From Novosphingobium pentaromativorans US6-1 (GTDB lineage Bacteria > Pseudomonadota > Alphaproteobacteria > Sphingomonadales > Sphingomonadaceae), in assembly GCF_000767465.1 (NCBI RefSeq), contig NZ_CP009296.1, forward strand, positions 1-62,341: a stretch of DNA of 62,341 bases, in the 5' to 3' direction. Positions 7,938 through 18,530 of the stretch are shown in pieces. Position numbers and translations under genes: made by a program. The notes beneath the pieces were generated by a model. That model was not told where the DNA came from and did no database searches. It was given only the letters and a program-made list of their open reading frames with translations. The number at the start of each line of letters is the position of its first letter. Position 1 is the first letter of the stretch.

Positions 7938-9410
7938 ATGCTCGATCGACGTTCGCTGTTGGCTGGCGGAGCGGCATTGTTCGCAACCACCGCTTGCTCG
8001 CGCTCCACGCCGGGCCTCGGCGGGGGAGGTGCAAACCCGCTTCCGATGCCGCCGCTGTTGGACGCACGGCCTGGCCGCTCATTCGCGCTACGGGTCCAGT
8101 CCGGAACGACTTCATTTTATCCAGGCCGGCCGAGTGACACGCTCGGGTATAATGGCAGCTATCTCGGACCGACGATCAGGGTGCGCCGTGGCGACGACGT
8201 GGCGGCTGTCGTGACCAACGGGCTCAACGCGGACACGACTGTGCATTGGCACGGGCTTCTGATCCCCGGAGAGCTGGATGGCGGCCCCCATCAGATCATC
8301 GCGCCGGGCGCGACCTGGCGGCCCACGCTCCCGATCCGGCAGCCCGCAGCGACCCTCCTTTATCACTCACACGTCCATGGGTTGACGGCCGAGCAAGTCT
8401 ATTCGGGCCTGGCTGGGGCGTTGCTGGTAACCGACGACGAAGAGCAGGGCCTGGGGCTCCCGTCAGAATATGGCGTGGACGATCTGCCCCTGCTCATCCA
8501 GGATCGCCAGTTCGAAAATGGTCGCCTTGTCATGCCAGGCGGCATGATGGTCGCCATGCAGGGCCGGCGCGGCGACACGATCCTTGTGAACGGCGCGGTG
8601 AATCCGCTGGCGGCGGTGCCAAATCGGTTGGTTCGCCTGCGGCTCGTCAACGCATCGAACGCGCGGATTTATGAGCTGTCGTTTTCCGATCGGCGGAGCT
8701 TTCACTGGATCGGAACCGAAGGGGGGCTGCTCGAACACGCAGTGGCATTGGAAGCCATAACCTTGGCGCCGGGCCAACGTGCCGAGCTTCTCGTGGACTT
8801 CACGGACGGTAGGTCCGCCTCGCTGGTGACGGCGGCTGATACCAACAGCTCGATGATGGGCGGCATGGGTATGATGGGGCGTGGCGCCCGAAGGACCGAT
8901 GCCGCGGCACCAGCGACCGTGCTGCGGTTTGAACCACGGCCGTTGGGACAGGCTCGTGCCAGCGGCGTCGTGCCGACCCTTCTGGCATCACGAACTGGGC
9001 CCGACGCCAGCAAGGCGGTGCGCCGTCGCCGTCTGAGCCTCAACATGGGCATGGGCGGCATGATGGGCTCAGGAAGCGGCGGTGGCGGCCTTACGATCAA
9101 TGGCAAGCCATTCGACATGAATCGCATCGATGAGACGGTGAAGCTAGGCTCCACCGAAATATGGGAGGTGTCTGGCGAAATGATGCGCCACCCGATCCAT
9201 ATTCACGGCGTCCACTTTGATGTTCTCACCCGCGGTGGCGGGCAGCCCGATGTTCTCGACCAGGGGCCGCGCGACACGGTCCTCGTCAAGGAACCGGTGG
9301 AGCTTCTCATCCGATTTGATCAGCCGGCCAAGAGCGCTCCCTTCATGTATCACTGCCATATCCTTGAACATGAGGATAATGGAATGATGGGCCAGTTCAG
9401 TGTTGCGTAG
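7938..9410 (+). CDS. Multicopper oxidase, Met-rich
   Basis: A 490-aa periplasmic multicopper oxidase. The N-terminus has a twin-arginine-like segment (RRSLLAGG) and a possible lipobox ending at C20. Copper ligands are visible: H103 and H105 (HWHG), H143 and H145 (YHSHVHG), HPIHIHG near 420, and HCHILEH at 472-478. Methionine-rich loops (MMGGMGMMGRG, NMGMGGMMGSG) are typical of CueO-like cuprous oxidases. It is divergent from the bigR operon and followed by a DsrE-like gene. A role in copper tolerance, perhaps linked to sulfur stress, is inferred from family and context. Confidence 0.9.
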   Translation: MLDRRSLLAGGAALFATTACSRSTPGLGGGGANPLPMPPLLDARPGRSFALRVQSGTTSFYPGRPSDTLGYNGSYLGPTIRVRRGDDVAAVVTNGLNADTTVHWHGLLIPGELDGGPHQIIAPGATWRPTLPIRQPAATLLYHSHVHGLTAEQVYSGLAGALLVTDDEEQGLGLPSEYGVDDLPLLIQDRQFENGRLVMPGGMMVAMQGRRGDTILVNGAVNPLAAVPNRLVRLRLVNASNARIYELSFSDRRSFHWIGTEGGLLEHAVALEAITLAPGQRAELLVDFTDGRSASLVTAADTNSSMMGGMGMMGRGARRTDAAAPATVLRFEPRPLGQARASGVVPTLLASRTGPDASKAVRRRRLSLNMGMGGMMGSGSGGGGLTINGKPFDMNRIDETVKLGSTEIWEVSGEMMRHPIHIHGVHFDVLTRGGGQPDVLDQGPRDTVLVKEPVELLIRFDQPAKSAPFMYHCHILEHEDNGMMGQFSVA

Positions 9411-9437
9411 GCGTAGGCTCCCACTTCTGGAGAGTTT

Positions 9438-10022
9438 ATGCAGCGCCTACCGTCCAACAGGAGAGCAAGGTTGCCAAAAAGAGCTTTCGCCACATTTCTG
9501 CTCGCGGCAACGATGCTGACCGGCGGCACCTCGCTAGCTGCACAGGATAATCTGGTTTATCCCGTAATACCGGGATTTGGCGGGATCGTGGCCGTGCCCA
9601 GTGCTGCCGAGCGGCCCGATCCCAAGCTTCGCTACCGCGTCTTGTTCAATGTCACCAAGGCCGCAAGCTCTCCCGACAAAGTGAATCCCAGCCTTGAGAA
9701 GGTCGCGCGCTTCGTGAACCTGCTAGGCGCGGACAAGGTCCATCCGGCTGGTGACATCGCCGTCATCATTCATGGTCCCGCGACCCCGCTCGTCCTGCAG
9801 AACGCGCCATATGCGGCGCGTATGAAGGTAGCGGCCAACCCGAACGCTGCGCTGATTGCCGCTCTCCAGAAAGCCGGTGTTTCAATCCGCGTTTGCAGTC
9901 AGGCCATGGTCGGAAATGAGATCATGCCGAACCAAGTGGCTTCGGGCGTTGAGATCGATGATTCGGCGCTTACAACCTTGGCGAATCTACAAATCCGGGG
10001 TTACGCGCTCATCCCGGATTGA
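9438..10022 (+). CDS. Periplasmic DsrE/DsrF-like protein
   Basis: A 194-aa protein with a basic start and a hydrophobic signal peptide (FATFLLAATMLTGGTSLA, cleavage near residue 35). The mature part has DsrE-fold features: LRYRVLFNVT as first strand, VIIHGPAT, and a conserved cysteine in VSIRVCSQAM. Family members handle sulfur or interact with sulfur carriers. It lies 27 bases after the multicopper oxidase and is probably in the same transcript. Confidence 0.78.
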   Translation: MQRLPSNRRARLPKRAFATFLLAATMLTGGTSLAAQDNLVYPVIPGFGGIVAVPSAAERPDPKLRYRVLFNVTKAASSPDKVNPSLEKVARFVNLLGADKVHPAGDIAVIIHGPATPLVLQNAPYAARMKVAANPNAALIAALQKAGVSIRVCSQAMVGNEIMPNQVASGVEIDDSALTTLANLQIRGYALIPD

Positions 10023-10178
10023 AAGGTGCGATACCCCCTGGCCTCTGTGCATTATTCGGACACAGATTCACGGTAGCGACGACGACCGCCTCGGTTTCCG
10101 GCGTCGTTCAATCGGGATGGCCGTCGCGCCGGAGTATATTCGTGAACCGCACCGGCAACATCCTGCGATCCCCATTAC

Positions 10179-10203
10179 AAAAAGGCCGGCACGATGGCCG
10201 GCC
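10179..10203 (-). terminator. Rho-independent terminator after HU gene
   Basis: On the minus strand GGCCGG, an 8-base loop, CCGGCC and TTTTT form a clear intrinsic terminator. It lies about 110 bases beyond the HU stop. The rest of 10023-10314 holds nothing else I can assign. Confidence 0.8.
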
Positions 10204-10314
10204 ATAGTTTTAGGAGAGGATGCCTGAAAGGCCCCATGATGCTGCACCTGCGAGCAACCGTGTGCAAGTGCAAATCTCGCAGGCGGCGCTGACAAAGGCG
10301 GGTGTGGGGGCCTG

Positions 10315-10590
10315 TCAGGCGGCGAGCTTATCCTTCACCGTCTTCGCAGGCGCAAAGGTGAGTTTTCGGGCGGCCTTGATCGTAATGGTTTCGCCGGTCG
10401 CGGGATTGCGGCCTTCGCGCTCGGGCGTGTCCTTCACCTTGAACTTGCCAAAGCCGGGAAACGACACGTCTTCGCCCTGTACCGCAGCTTCGACGACGAC
10501 GGCGAGGAGGGTGTCGATAAATTTGCGGGCGTCAGCCTTGGTGATGCCGTGCTCGTCGGCCAGCCTGGCCGCGAGATCGATATTGGCCAT
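10315..10590 (-). CDS. HU-family DNA-binding protein
   Basis: A 91-aa histone-like protein. It has the HU/IHF fold, with helices in residues 1-40, VSFPGFGKFKV, and the arm motif GRNPATGETITI. It bends DNA nonspecifically. It stands alone, ending in its own terminator, on the cargo segment. Confidence 0.94.
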   Translation of the reverse strand: MANIDLAARLADEHGITKADARKFIDTLLAVVVEAAVQGEDVSFPGFGKFKVKDTPEREGRNPATGETITIKAARKLTFAPAKTVKDKLAA

Positions 10591-10650
10591 GTCTTGTTCC
10601 TCTTGTTGGGTGGAAAGGGGTGACGAACCTATCGATGCCGGGCCGAGCCG

Positions 10651-11435
10651 TCACCGGCGCAGTTCCTCGATCCCGAGTTCCTGCCACATCCACGCGAAAT
10701 CGTAGGTCGCCATCGGGTCGTCGGGATCGAGCTGTCGTCCGCTGAGATTTTCGAGATGCTTGAGCCATACAGCGAGCTGGTCGCGCCCCGCCTTGCTGCG
10801 GGCGCACTGGCGCGGCGTCTTGTCGCCGAGCATTGGGACGGACTCATTGAGGAGGGTCCGGTACTGACGATCGAGCATGCCATGCACGAGCGGGGTGGCG
10901 ACCTCGACGGGAATGTCCGGCGCCGGCTCAGAGGAGGTTCGTCCCTCCTGCCGCGCCGCCATCGCCTGTTCGACCGTCTCGATCTCGGTCAGTGGTGCCC
11001 CCACCATGTCACCAAGAGTCTGCGTGATAAGCGCGACCCCTCGTTCCGCACGCTCGGCCGAGGTGACGGAAAGGTTCAGAGCGCGACCCTTGAGCTCCAG
11101 ATTCCCGAGGACCGGCGTACCGTCCTCCATCGTCACGCCCCATGCCATCCGGCCGGTGCCTTTCTTGCCCGGTGTTGGTTTCGTCCCGAGCCAGTTCCAG
11201 AAATGGGCTGTTTCCCGTTGCAGCGCCGGGACGGTATCGAGTCGCTCCGCGACAAGAGCCTGCGTCGTGCCACGCGCGAAGGGGAAGCGGACACGGTGAA
11301 AAACCACCTCCTCGCCATCGGCATTATGCAGCGTGGGAATGGTGGCAGGCTCGAGCATCCTGGGCAGGATGTCGAACAGCCAGACCATCGAGATGAGCGG
11401 CGCCAGGTCGCGCAGCTGATCATCGCCGATCATAA
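10651..11435 (-). pseudogene. Hypothetical protein truncated by IS6100
   Basis: The gene enters from IS6100 at 11435 and ends naturally at 10651. About 260 residues remain, with segments such as FWNWLGTK, GNLELKGRALNLSVTSAERAERG and a C-terminal LGDKTPRQCARSKAGR motif seen in uncharacterised SEC-C-associated proteins. An internal ATG at 11433 might still allow a shortened product. I cannot assign a function. The 5' end is not present elsewhere in the window. Confidence 0.6.
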
Positions 11436-12318
11436 GGCTCTGTTGCAAACATTTGGGACCGCCGAACGACACCGCGCCTTTTTTGGGATCAGGCAACATC
11501 GGCGAAATGCTGATTGAGCATGTCCATGGCCTCGGTCATGGCCGAGGGACCAATGCCAAATGATCTTTCGATCAGGCGCACCTCTCCTTTGAACCCCGGC
11601 TGCAGGCACCACGGCCGGGCCTGCCCTTTGCGTAGGGCGCGCATGACCTCGAAGCCCTTGATTGTAGCGTAGGCCGTGGGCATCGATTTGAAACCGCGCA
11701 CAGGCTTGATCAGCATCTTGAGCTTGCCATGGTCGGCCTCGAGCACATTGTTCAGGTATTTCACCTGCCGGTGTTCGGTTTCCGGGGCGAGCTTCCCTTC
11801 TCGTTTCAGCTCGGCGATCGCGGCGCCGTAGCTGGGTGCCTTGTCGGTGTTGAGTTTCGTCGGCTTTTCCCAGTCCTTCAGGCCACGAAGAGCCTTGCCT
11901 AGAAAGCGCTTCGCGGCTTTGGCGCTGCGGGTCGACGACAGGTAGAAGTCGATCGTGTCGCCCCGTTTGTCGACCGCCCGGTAGAGGTAGGTCCATTTAC
12001 CCCGGACCTTGACGTAAGTCTCATCGAGACGCCAGCTCGGATCAAAGCCGCGCCGCCAGAACCAGCGCAACCGCTTCTCCATCTCCGGCGCGTAGCGCTG
12101 CACCCAGCGATAGATGGTCGTGTGATCGACATTGATGCCACGCTCGGCTAGCATTTCCTCGAGATCACGGTAGCTGATGCCGTACCGGCAATACCAGCGT
12201 ACCGCCCACAGGATGACCTCGCCGGTAAAATGCCGCCCTTTGAAATCGTTCATCGCAACCGACCTTGAAAGCCCTCGAACCAAACCATGGCGACCGCGTC
12301 AGAATTTGCAACAGAGCC
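11436..12318 (-). mobile_element. IS6100, copy 1
   Basis: An 883-bp IS6-family element bounded by GGCTCTGTTGCAAA and its inverse. It carries one transposase on the minus strand. The 8 bases on either side (GATCATAA and CGCGGACG) do not match, so there is no target duplication. The element sits at a rearrangement junction between a truncated hypothetical gene and a truncated IS5-type transposase. Copy 2 lies inverted at 23318-24200. Confidence 0.95.
11489..12253 (-). CDS. tnpA: IS6100 transposase (copy 1)
   Basis: A DDE transposase of the IS6 family, 254 aa from the ATG at 12253 (MNDFKGRHF); an in-frame ATG at 12283 would add 10 residues. Catalytic residues lie in WRLDETYVKV, NTDKAPSY and NNVLEADHGKLK. 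The protein looks identical to the copy 2 product, so both copies are probably active. Confidence 0.94.
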   Translation of the reverse strand: MNDFKGRHFTGEVILWAVRWYCRYGISYRDLEEMLAERGINVDHTTIYRWVQRYAPEMEKRLRWFWRRGFDPSWRLDETYVKVRGKWTYLYRAVDKRGDTIDFYLSSTRSAKAAKRFLGKALRGLKDWEKPTKLNTDKAPSYGAAIAELKREGKLAPETEHRQVKYLNNVLEADHGKLKMLIKPVRGFKSMPTAYATIKGFEVMRALRKGQARPWCLQPGFKGEVRLIERSFGIGPSAMTEAMDMLNQHFADVA

Positions 12319-12446
12319 CGCGGACGGCCGCCTCGCCGCGCAGGCGGAAACAGCGGCTCAATCAAACACCACTCCGCATCCCACAAATCACTTGGATAAC
12401 GCAGCCCAGCACGGCTATGCTGACGCCGAGTGATCTTGGTCCACAT
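12319..12446 (-). pseudogene. N-terminal fragment of an IS5-type transposase
   Basis: The first 42 codons of a transposase (MWTKITRRQHSRAGLRYPSD.., then IEPLFPPARRGGRP), cut by IS6100 at 12318. This is a different element from the IS5-family copies at 16225 and 22486. It marks the former neighbour of the rhamnose cassette. Bases 12447-12573 show no gene. Confidence 0.8.
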
Positions 12447-12573
12447 GATTGAATCCTGTAAGTTTTTGGCGAAACCACAGAATCAACCCTGTGCCAGCGC
12501 GTCAAGCGCAACCGGCTGATATCACTCAACTACTTTTGAAGACGGGCTCTCAGTGGCAATCAACAGGCAGAGC

Positions 12574-13137
12574 ATGGAGATAAGTTCCTTCGACATCACT
12601 GGCGTCAAGCTTCTGGTTCCCCGCCATATTGGGGACGAGCGTGGGTATTTCGCCGAAACTTTCCGGGCGGATGTTTTTGCGCGCGAATGCGGCGACTGGA
12701 TTTTCGTGCAGGATAACGAGTCCCGCAGTGCAAGATCCGGCACGATCCGGGGGCTCCATTTCCAAAGCGAGCCACATACGCAGGGCAAGCTGGTGCGCTG
12801 CACCGCAGGTGCCCTGTTCGACGTAGCAGTGGACATTCGCCAGGGCTCGCCGACCTATGGGCAGTGGGTGGGAGAGACGCTGACGCCCGAGAACGGCAAG
12901 CAGTTATGGGTTCCGCCGGGGTTTGCCCACGGGTTCTGCTCGCTCGAGCCGGACACGGTGATTTGCTACAAGGTCACCGGCTACTACAGCGCCGAGTGCG
13001 ACAAGGGCCTCGCGTGGGATGATCCTGCCATCGGCATCGTTTGGCCCGATGTCGCCGATCCCGACACGCTTTCCGCCAAGGACCGCCAGCAGCCGCGCCT
13101 TGCCGATCTTCCCGCCTATTTCAGCTGGAGCGAATAA
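12574..13137 (+). CDS. rfbC: dTDP-4-dehydrorhamnose 3,5-epimerase
   Basis: A 187-aa RmlC enzyme: it epimerises C3 and C5 of dTDP-4-keto-6-deoxyglucose. The family pattern is clear ([17 protein letters not shown] with the catalytic histidine, [11 protein letters not shown], then a C-terminal PDV region). The ATG at 12574 aligns with the usual N-terminus; GTG at 12553 would add seven residues. It is the first gene of an rfbCBDA cluster. Confidence 0.93.
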   Translation: MEISSFDITGVKLLVPRHIGDERGYFAETFRADVFARECGDWIFVQDNESRSARSGTIRGLHFQSEPHTQGKLVRCTAGALFDVAVDIRQGSPTYGQWVGETLTPENGKQLWVPPGFAHGFCSLEPDTVICYKVTGYYSAECDKGLAWDDPAIGIVWPDVADPDTLSAKDRQQPRLADLPAYFSWSE

Positions 13138-13141
13138 ACTC

Positions 13142-14203
13142 ATGCGCGTAATCGTGACCGGCGGGGCTGGCTTCATCGGCTCGGCCCTCGTCCGCTATCT
13201 GGTGCTCGACAAGGGCTATGACGTCCTGACCATCGATGCCCTGACCTATGCCGGCTGCGAGGCTTCGCTCAAGGTTGTCGAGGGTCGCAACAACCATCGT
13301 TTTCTGAAGGCCAACATCTGCGACCGCGCGGCAATGAACGCCGCGATCGCGGACTTCCGTCCTGATCGCATCATGCACCTGGCCGCCGAAAGCCACGTCG
13401 ATCGTTCGATCACAGGCGCCGCCGACTTTATCCAGACCAACGTAGTGGGCACCTTCTCCCTGCTGGAGGCCGCGCGCGGCTACTGGAACGGGCTTGACGC
13501 CGATGCCAAGGCGGCTTTCCGTTTCCTCCACGTCTCGACCGACGAGGTCTACGGATCGCTGGGTGATGAGGGGCTGTTCGAGGAAACCACCCCCTACGAT
13601 CCCAGTTCACCCTATTCGGCCTCCAAGGCCGCGTCGGACCATCTGGCGAAGGCGTGGGAACGCACTTACGGGATGCCCATCGTGGTGTCGAACTGCTCGA
13701 ACAACTACGGACCCTACCACTTCCCCGAAAAGCTCATCCCGCTCACCATCCTCAATGCGCTCGCCGGCAAGCCGCTTCCCGTCTACGGCAAGGGCGACAA
13801 TGTGCGCGACTGGCTGTTCGTGGATGACCATGCCCGCGCGCTCGACATCATCATCGAAAAGGGCCGGGTGGGCGAAACTTACAACGTGGGCGGCCGCAAC
13901 GAGCGCCGGAACATCGACGTGGTACGCCGCATCTGTGCCGTGCTCGACAAACTGGTGCCGGGTGATGCTCCGCGCGAGAACCTGATCGAGTTCGTCACCG
14001 ACCGTCCGGGTCACGATGCGCGCTACGCCATTGACGCCACCAAGCTGGAGAACGAGCTGGGCTGGCGCGCTGCCGAGAACTTCGACACCGGCATCGAGAA
14101 GACGGTGCGCTGGTATCTGGAAAACGAATGGTGGTGGGGCCCGCTTCGCGAGCGCTACGACGGGCAGAGGCTTGGCCTTTCCGCCGCAAAGGCGCCTGCA
14201 TGA
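13142..14203 (+). CDS. rfbB: dTDP-glucose 4,6-dehydratase
   Basis: A 353-aa short-chain dehydrogenase-fold enzyme that converts dTDP-glucose to dTDP-4-keto-6-deoxyglucose with bound NAD. The nucleotide motif GGAGFIGSA lies at 7-15, STDEVYGS holds the catalytic TDE, and YSASK is the YxxxK pair. It begins four bases after rfbC and its stop overlaps the rfbD start (ATGA). Confidence 0.95.
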   Translation: MRVIVTGGAGFIGSALVRYLVLDKGYDVLTIDALTYAGCEASLKVVEGRNNHRFLKANICDRAAMNAAIADFRPDRIMHLAAESHVDRSITGAADFIQTNVVGTFSLLEAARGYWNGLDADAKAAFRFLHVSTDEVYGSLGDEGLFEETTPYDPSSPYSASKAASDHLAKAWERTYGMPIVVSNCSNNYGPYHFPEKLIPLTILNALAGKPLPVYGKGDNVRDWLFVDDHARALDIIIEKGRVGETYNVGGRNERRNIDVVRRICAVLDKLVPGDAPRENLIEFVTDRPGHDARYAIDATKLENELGWRAAENFDTGIEKTVRWYLENEWWWGPLRERYDGQRLGLSAAKAPA

Positions 14204-15090
14204 GGATCGCCGTAACCGGCAAGTCGGGCCAGGTGGTCACCGCGCTGATCGAGCGCGGCGCCGCCGCTGGGCACGATGTCATCGCGCTGGGTAGGCCGGA
14301 GATGGACTTGTCCGACCCCGCATCCGTTGCCAGCGCATTGGAAGCGGCAGCGCCTGACGTGGTGGTCTCGGCCGCCGCCTATACCGCGGTTGACAAGGCC
14401 GAGAGCGAGGCGGACTTGGCCCACGCCGTCAACGGTACGGGCGCAGGCGCAGTGGCGCGCGCTGCCAAGGCGCTGGGCGTGCCGGTGATCCATGTCTCCA
14501 CCGACTACGTGTTCGACGGCAGGCTGGACCGGCCTTACCGCGAAGGCGACCCGACCGGCCCCACTGGCGTCTATGGCGCATCCAAGCTGGCCGGCGAGCA
14601 GGCGGTGCTGGCCGAGTACGGCGACAACGCGGCGATCCTGCGCGTGGCTTGGGTGTACAGCCCGTTCGGCGCCAACTTCGTCAAGACGATGCTGCGCGTT
14701 GCGGGGGACCGGGACGAGGTGTCGGTGGTGGCGGACCAGGTGGGCAATCCCACCAGCGCTCTCGACATTGCCGATGGTATCCTTCTGGTAGCCGCGAACC
14801 TCGTCGCCAGTGATGATCCGGCCCTGCGCGGCGTGTTCCACATGACCGCGCGCGGAGAAGCGAGCTGGGCGGACTTCGCGCGGGCCATCTTCGCCGCTTC
14901 TGCCTCCGTCGGCGGCCCGTCCGCCACGGTGCGACGGATCACCACCGCCGACTATCCAACGCCCGCCACGCGGCCCGCAAATTCGCGCCTCGACTGCACG
15001 CGGATCGCCACAGTCCATGGCGTGACCCTGCCCGAATGGCAGGGCGCGCTGACCACCGTCGTTGCGCGCCTGCAAAGCGCATCCTCCTGA
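14200..15090 (+). CDS. rfbD: dTDP-4-dehydrorhamnose reductase
   Basis: A 296-aa RmlD enzyme, the last step to dTDP-L-rhamnose. It shows GKSGQV at 7-12, STDYVFDG, and YGASKLAGE with the YxxxK pair. Translation is coupled to rfbB by a 4-base overlap. The long open frame on the opposite strand here is a high-GC shadow. Confidence 0.95.
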   Translation: MRIAVTGKSGQVVTALIERGAAAGHDVIALGRPEMDLSDPASVASALEAAAPDVVVSAAAYTAVDKAESEADLAHAVNGTGAGAVARAAKALGVPVIHVSTDYVFDGRLDRPYREGDPTGPTGVYGASKLAGEQAVLAEYGDNAAILRVAWVYSPFGANFVKTMLRVAGDRDEVSVVADQVGNPTSALDIADGILLVAANLVASDDPALRGVFHMTARGEASWADFARAIFAASASVGGPSATVRRITTADYPTPATRPANSRLDCTRIATVHGVTLPEWQGALTTVVARLQSASS

Positions 15091-15129
15091 CAAGCACACG
15101 CTGACTGCAAGCAGACAAGGAACCAAGAC

Positions 15130-15999
15130 GTGAAGGGCATCATTCTGGCCGGCGGCAGTGGCACGCGGCTTTATCCCATGACGCTGTCCACTTCGAAGCA
15201 GCTCATGCCGGTCTATGACAAGCCGATGATCTATTACCCCCTCAGCACGCTGATGCTGGCGGGTATCCGCGAAGTGCTGATCATCTCCACCCCGCGCGAC
15301 CTCCCCGCGTTCCGAAGTCTGCTGGGCGACGGATCGCAGTGGGGCATGACGTTCGAATATGCTGAGCAGCCCAGTCCCGACGGACTCGCGCAGGCCTACG
15401 TGATCGGCGCCGACTTCATCGGGGGAGAACCTTCGGCGCTGATCCTGGGCGACAACATCTATCACGGTCACGGCCTGCCCGAACTGTTGGCCAGCGCCTC
15501 CTCGCGCAAGAACGGCGCCAGCGTGTTCGCCTATCACGTCCACGATCCCGAGCGTTATGGCGTAGTTGCCTTCGACGAAGCGATGAAGGCCGTCTCGATC
15601 GAGGAGAAGCCGGAACATCCGCAGTCCAACTGGGCAGTGACGGGCTTGTACTTCTACGACGCGCAGGTCGTTGACATCGCCGCGAACCTCAAGCCCTCTC
15701 CGCGTGGAGAGCTTGAGATCACAGACGTCAACCGCGTCTATCTGGAACGTGGTGAACTGTCGGTGGAGATCATGGGCCGTGGGTATGCGTGGCTCGACAC
15801 TGGCACCCCTGATAGCCTGCTCGACGCAGCTGAATTCGTTCGCGTGCTGGAAAAACGCCAAGGCTTCAAGATCGCCAGCCCCGAGGAAATCGCCTTTCGC
15901 CAAGGCTTCATCGACGCGATAGGGATGGAACAGGCCATCGGCAAGCTAGGTAAATCCGACTACGGTCGATATCTGCGAGGGATACTCAACGAGAACTGA
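15130..15999 (+). CDS. rfbA: Glucose-1-phosphate thymidylyltransferase
   Basis: A 289-aa RmlA enzyme that activates glucose-1-phosphate with dTTP. The signature [11 protein letters not shown] is at residues 7-17, with [16 protein letters not shown] and EEKPEHPQS further on. The start is GTG with AAGGAACC upstream. With rfbC, B and D it gives the complete dTDP-L-rhamnose pathway, normally used for exopolysaccharide or O-antigen. Confidence 0.95.
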   Translation: MKGIILAGGSGTRLYPMTLSTSKQLMPVYDKPMIYYPLSTLMLAGIREVLIISTPRDLPAFRSLLGDGSQWGMTFEYAEQPSPDGLAQAYVIGADFIGGEPSALILGDNIYHGHGLPELLASASSRKNGASVFAYHVHDPERYGVVAFDEAMKAVSIEEKPEHPQSNWAVTGLYFYDAQVVDIAANLKPSPRGELEITDVNRVYLERGELSVEIMGRGYAWLDTGTPDSLLDAAEFVRVLEKRQGFKIASPEEIAFRQGFIDAIGMEQAIGKLGKSDYGRYLRGILNEN

Positions 16000-16099
16000 A
16001 CGCAAGTAACAGTTAGATCATACGTAAGATGCCAATGGATCTTCTATTTGCACTGGTCTACGATGACGGGGTATCGTCGAGGGGACAAAGGAAGGATAG

Positions 16100-16224
16100 A
16101 TGAATCTTATCGACAATGCTGCTCGTGTCATGATGGCAGTACAGGGTAGTTCGCATTGGGAACGCCTTGATGTCGAAGTACAGGATCGTGCCAAGGAGAG
16201 CATTCGGGCCATCCTGAAGGAGCT
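16100..16224 (+). pseudogene. Hypothetical protein fragment cut by IS5-family element
   Basis: About 41 codons (MNLIDNAARVMMAVQGSSHW..) read directly into the left end of the IS5-family element. The start follows GGAAGGATAG, a good ribosome site. The pattern DNAARVMMAVQG with a downstream helix resembles short proteins of unknown function from phages and plasmids. The 3' part is missing. Confidence 0.5.
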
Positions 16225-17513
16225 GGACGCCTCGAAAAACTGCTGGCTGATGTCGGCATGGCGTGATTCACTGGCTTTCGCGATGAGCGGAGGCAGCGAT
16301 GGCGGGACAGCCTGGTTTCTTTGATCTTTCGGACCGGTATGAAGCGCTGAGCGCGGCAGGAGACCCGCTTGAGCGCTTGGCTTCTGTCGTCGACTTCGAG
16401 GTTTTCCGCGGTCCGCTGGTCGCCGCGCTGCGACGGAGCGTTCGTGGCAAGGGCGGCAGGCCGCCGTTCGATCCGGTCCTCATGTTCAAGATCTTGGTAC
16501 TGCAGGCGTTGTACTCGCTCTCTGACGAGGCGACCGAGTTCCAGATCAAGGATCGCCTGTCGTTTCAGCGCTTCCTGGGCCTCGGCCTCGACGGCACCGT
16601 GCCTGACGCGACGACAGTGTGGCTGTTCCGGGAGCGCTTGGTGCAGGCCAAGGCGATCGACAAACTTTTCGTTCGCTTCGATGCCGCGCTCAAGGATCGG
16701 GGCTATCTCGCCATGGGTGGGCAGATCATCGACGCCACGGTGGTTCCGGCGCCAAAGCAGCGCAACACCGAGGCCGAGAAGGCAGCGATCAAGGAGGGGC
16801 GCGTCCCGAAGAGTGGAAGCCAGCGAAGGCGCGGCAAAAGGACCGCGATGCGCGTTGGTCGATCAAATACAGCAAAGCCAAAGTTCGGGAGGGTGCCGAT
16901 CCCAAGGCGGCCAAACCGGTTGATCTTGCCATCCCGATGTTCGGCTACAAGAACCACATCGGCATCGACCGGGCCCACGGGTTGATCCGCACATGGGGCA
17001 CCAGCGCCGCCAACGCCCATGATGGGGCACGGCTGCCGGACCTGATCAGCACGGGCAATACCGGCTCGGGCGTTTGGGCGGATACGGCCTACCGGTCGAA
17101 GAAGAACGAGGCGTTCCTGGCCGCTGGCATGTTCAAGAGCCATATCCACCAGAGGCGCAAGCCAAGGCGGTCGCTGCCCGAGCGGATCGCCAAGGCCAAC
17201 ACCCGGCGATCCAGGATACGTGCCCAGGTCGAGCATGTGTTCGCCGGCCAGAAGCACCGCATGGGGTTGGTCGTGCGCACCATCGGCATCGCCCGCGCCA
17301 CCATCAAGATCGGCATGGCCAACCTCGTCTATAACTTCCAGCGTCTCGCCTGGCTTGAGGGGCATCCTGCGCCAGCATGACGCAAAAACCACCACCTGCA
17401 GTCGGTTCCTACACGGAAATCAGCGGATCAACCCCCGAAACCGCGGCTCACCATCCACTCGCGCGCCTTCACCTCGCCATCATGCCAAAATCAGACGGTT
17501 CTTCGAGGTGTCC
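16225..17513 (+). mobile_element. IS5-family element, copy 1
   Basis: About 1.29 kb bounded by imperfect inverted repeats: GGACGCCTCGAAAAAC on the left and the inverse of GGACACCTCGAAGAAC on the right. CT before and AG after the ends may be part of the repeats or target preference. It carries a frameshifted transposase. A second, truncated copy lies in the same orientation at 22486. Confidence 0.85.
16299..17380 (+). pseudogene. IS5-family transposase with frameshift
   Basis: The reading frame starts at 16299 and is lost near 16806, where this copy has GTCCCG and copy 2 has GTCCCCG. One C is missing. The remainder continues in another frame to 17380. DDE residues occur in QIIDATVV, WADTAYRS and RAQVEHVF. 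The single-base difference from copy 2 suggests recent decay, programmed slippage or a sequencing error in a C run. Confidence 0.85.
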
Positions 17514-17602
17514 AGTTAACGGTTTCACAAAGCCAAAACTTACCAAACATTCAAATGGTAATCACATTGGGTATATAGCTTCAGGCAAAGGGATCTCCTC
17601 GC

Positions 17603-18502
17603 GTGGTAGGCAAGCAAACGCAGTTTATTCGGGATTTTACCAATGCGGCCCTGCGGTTCGATTGCGACAAAGTCATTGATCACGATTATGCCGCATTCTA
17701 CGCTCGTATCTTCACCGATATCGACGCCTCTGCACCCAGATTGCTGGAAATCGGGGCAGGCGGCTATGGCGATCCGCAGGCTGGGGGCGCCTCAGGGCGG
17801 GTCTGGAGCGAGCTTCTCTCAGACTGGTCCATCGTCATTATCGATCTAGAGCCGAAAGCTTTCGCATGGCCTGAACGCACAACCTTTCTTCAAGCCGACC
17901 AGACGGACACGGCCAGCCTTAAGAGAATAGGTGAAGAGCATGGGCCGTTCGATGTCATCATTGATGATGGCAGCCATAGGAATGCAGATATCCGCACTTC
18001 CCTGTGGAGCCTATTCCCATATCTGAAGGAAGGCGGGCATTATGTAATTGAGGACACCCAAACTAGCTACATTCCTAGCTACGGAGGCGACATGAAGCGC
18101 AACTCCGCCACTACAGCCAATCTGGTTCGCGACCTGTTCGATTACGCAAATGCACCTGAATTGCCCAGCAGCAGGAAAGTGCCAGCCATTTTTCGCGACA
18201 CGGTGGAAGAAGTCTACTTCCGGCACAACATTGTCGACATCCGCAAGCGAACGGCCGTGCGCCGTTCAAATCTGTCAGAACAAGGACTTGCGTCGATGCT
18301 GGCCGAAGCGGAAGCCGTGCTTGATCCTCAGGTCCATGGCCCCGGGTACTGGCTACGACGTTCTCGCTATCTGGCAAGACTTGGCCAAATCTTGCCAGCA
18401 AGGCAGCTTTTAGAGGCCGGACGCGATCAATGGCCGCAAGACCGTGAAATCAACACCGCCTTGGCATGGCTTCAACATCTCGAGAGGGGCGACGGAGCCT
18501 GA
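17603..18502 (+). CDS. Class I SAM-dependent methyltransferase
   Basis: A 299-aa protein from GTG at 17603. LLEIGAGGYGDP is a SAM-binding motif I at about 48-59, and VIIDDGSHRNAD followed by LKEGGHYVIEDTQTSY resembles MycE/CmcI-type sugar or antibiotic methyltransferases. The C-terminal 80 residues look helical. Beside two glycosyltransferases and the rhamnose genes, a glycan-modifying role is likely but unproved. Confidence 0.75.
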   Translation: MVGKQTQFIRDFTNAALRFDCDKVIDHDYAAFYARIFTDIDASAPRLLEIGAGGYGDPQAGGASGRVWSELLSDWSIVIIDLEPKAFAWPERTTFLQADQTDTASLKRIGEEHGPFDVIIDDGSHRNADIRTSLWSLFPYLKEGGHYVIEDTQTSYIPSYGGDMKRNSATTANLVRDLFDYANAPELPSSRKVPAIFRDTVEEVYFRHNIVDIRKRTAVRRSNLSEQGLASMLAEAEAVLDPQVHGPGYWLRRSRYLARLGQILPARQLLEAGRDQWPQDREINTALAWLQHLERGDGA

Positions 18503-18530
18503 ACGGCTCTCATCGCGCAGCCGATCTGAG

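Noticed and set aside
14155..15903. A 582-codon open frame on the minus strand
   Set aside because: It lies opposite rfbD and rfbA, whose products are certain; it is a high-GC shadow frame with no motifs.
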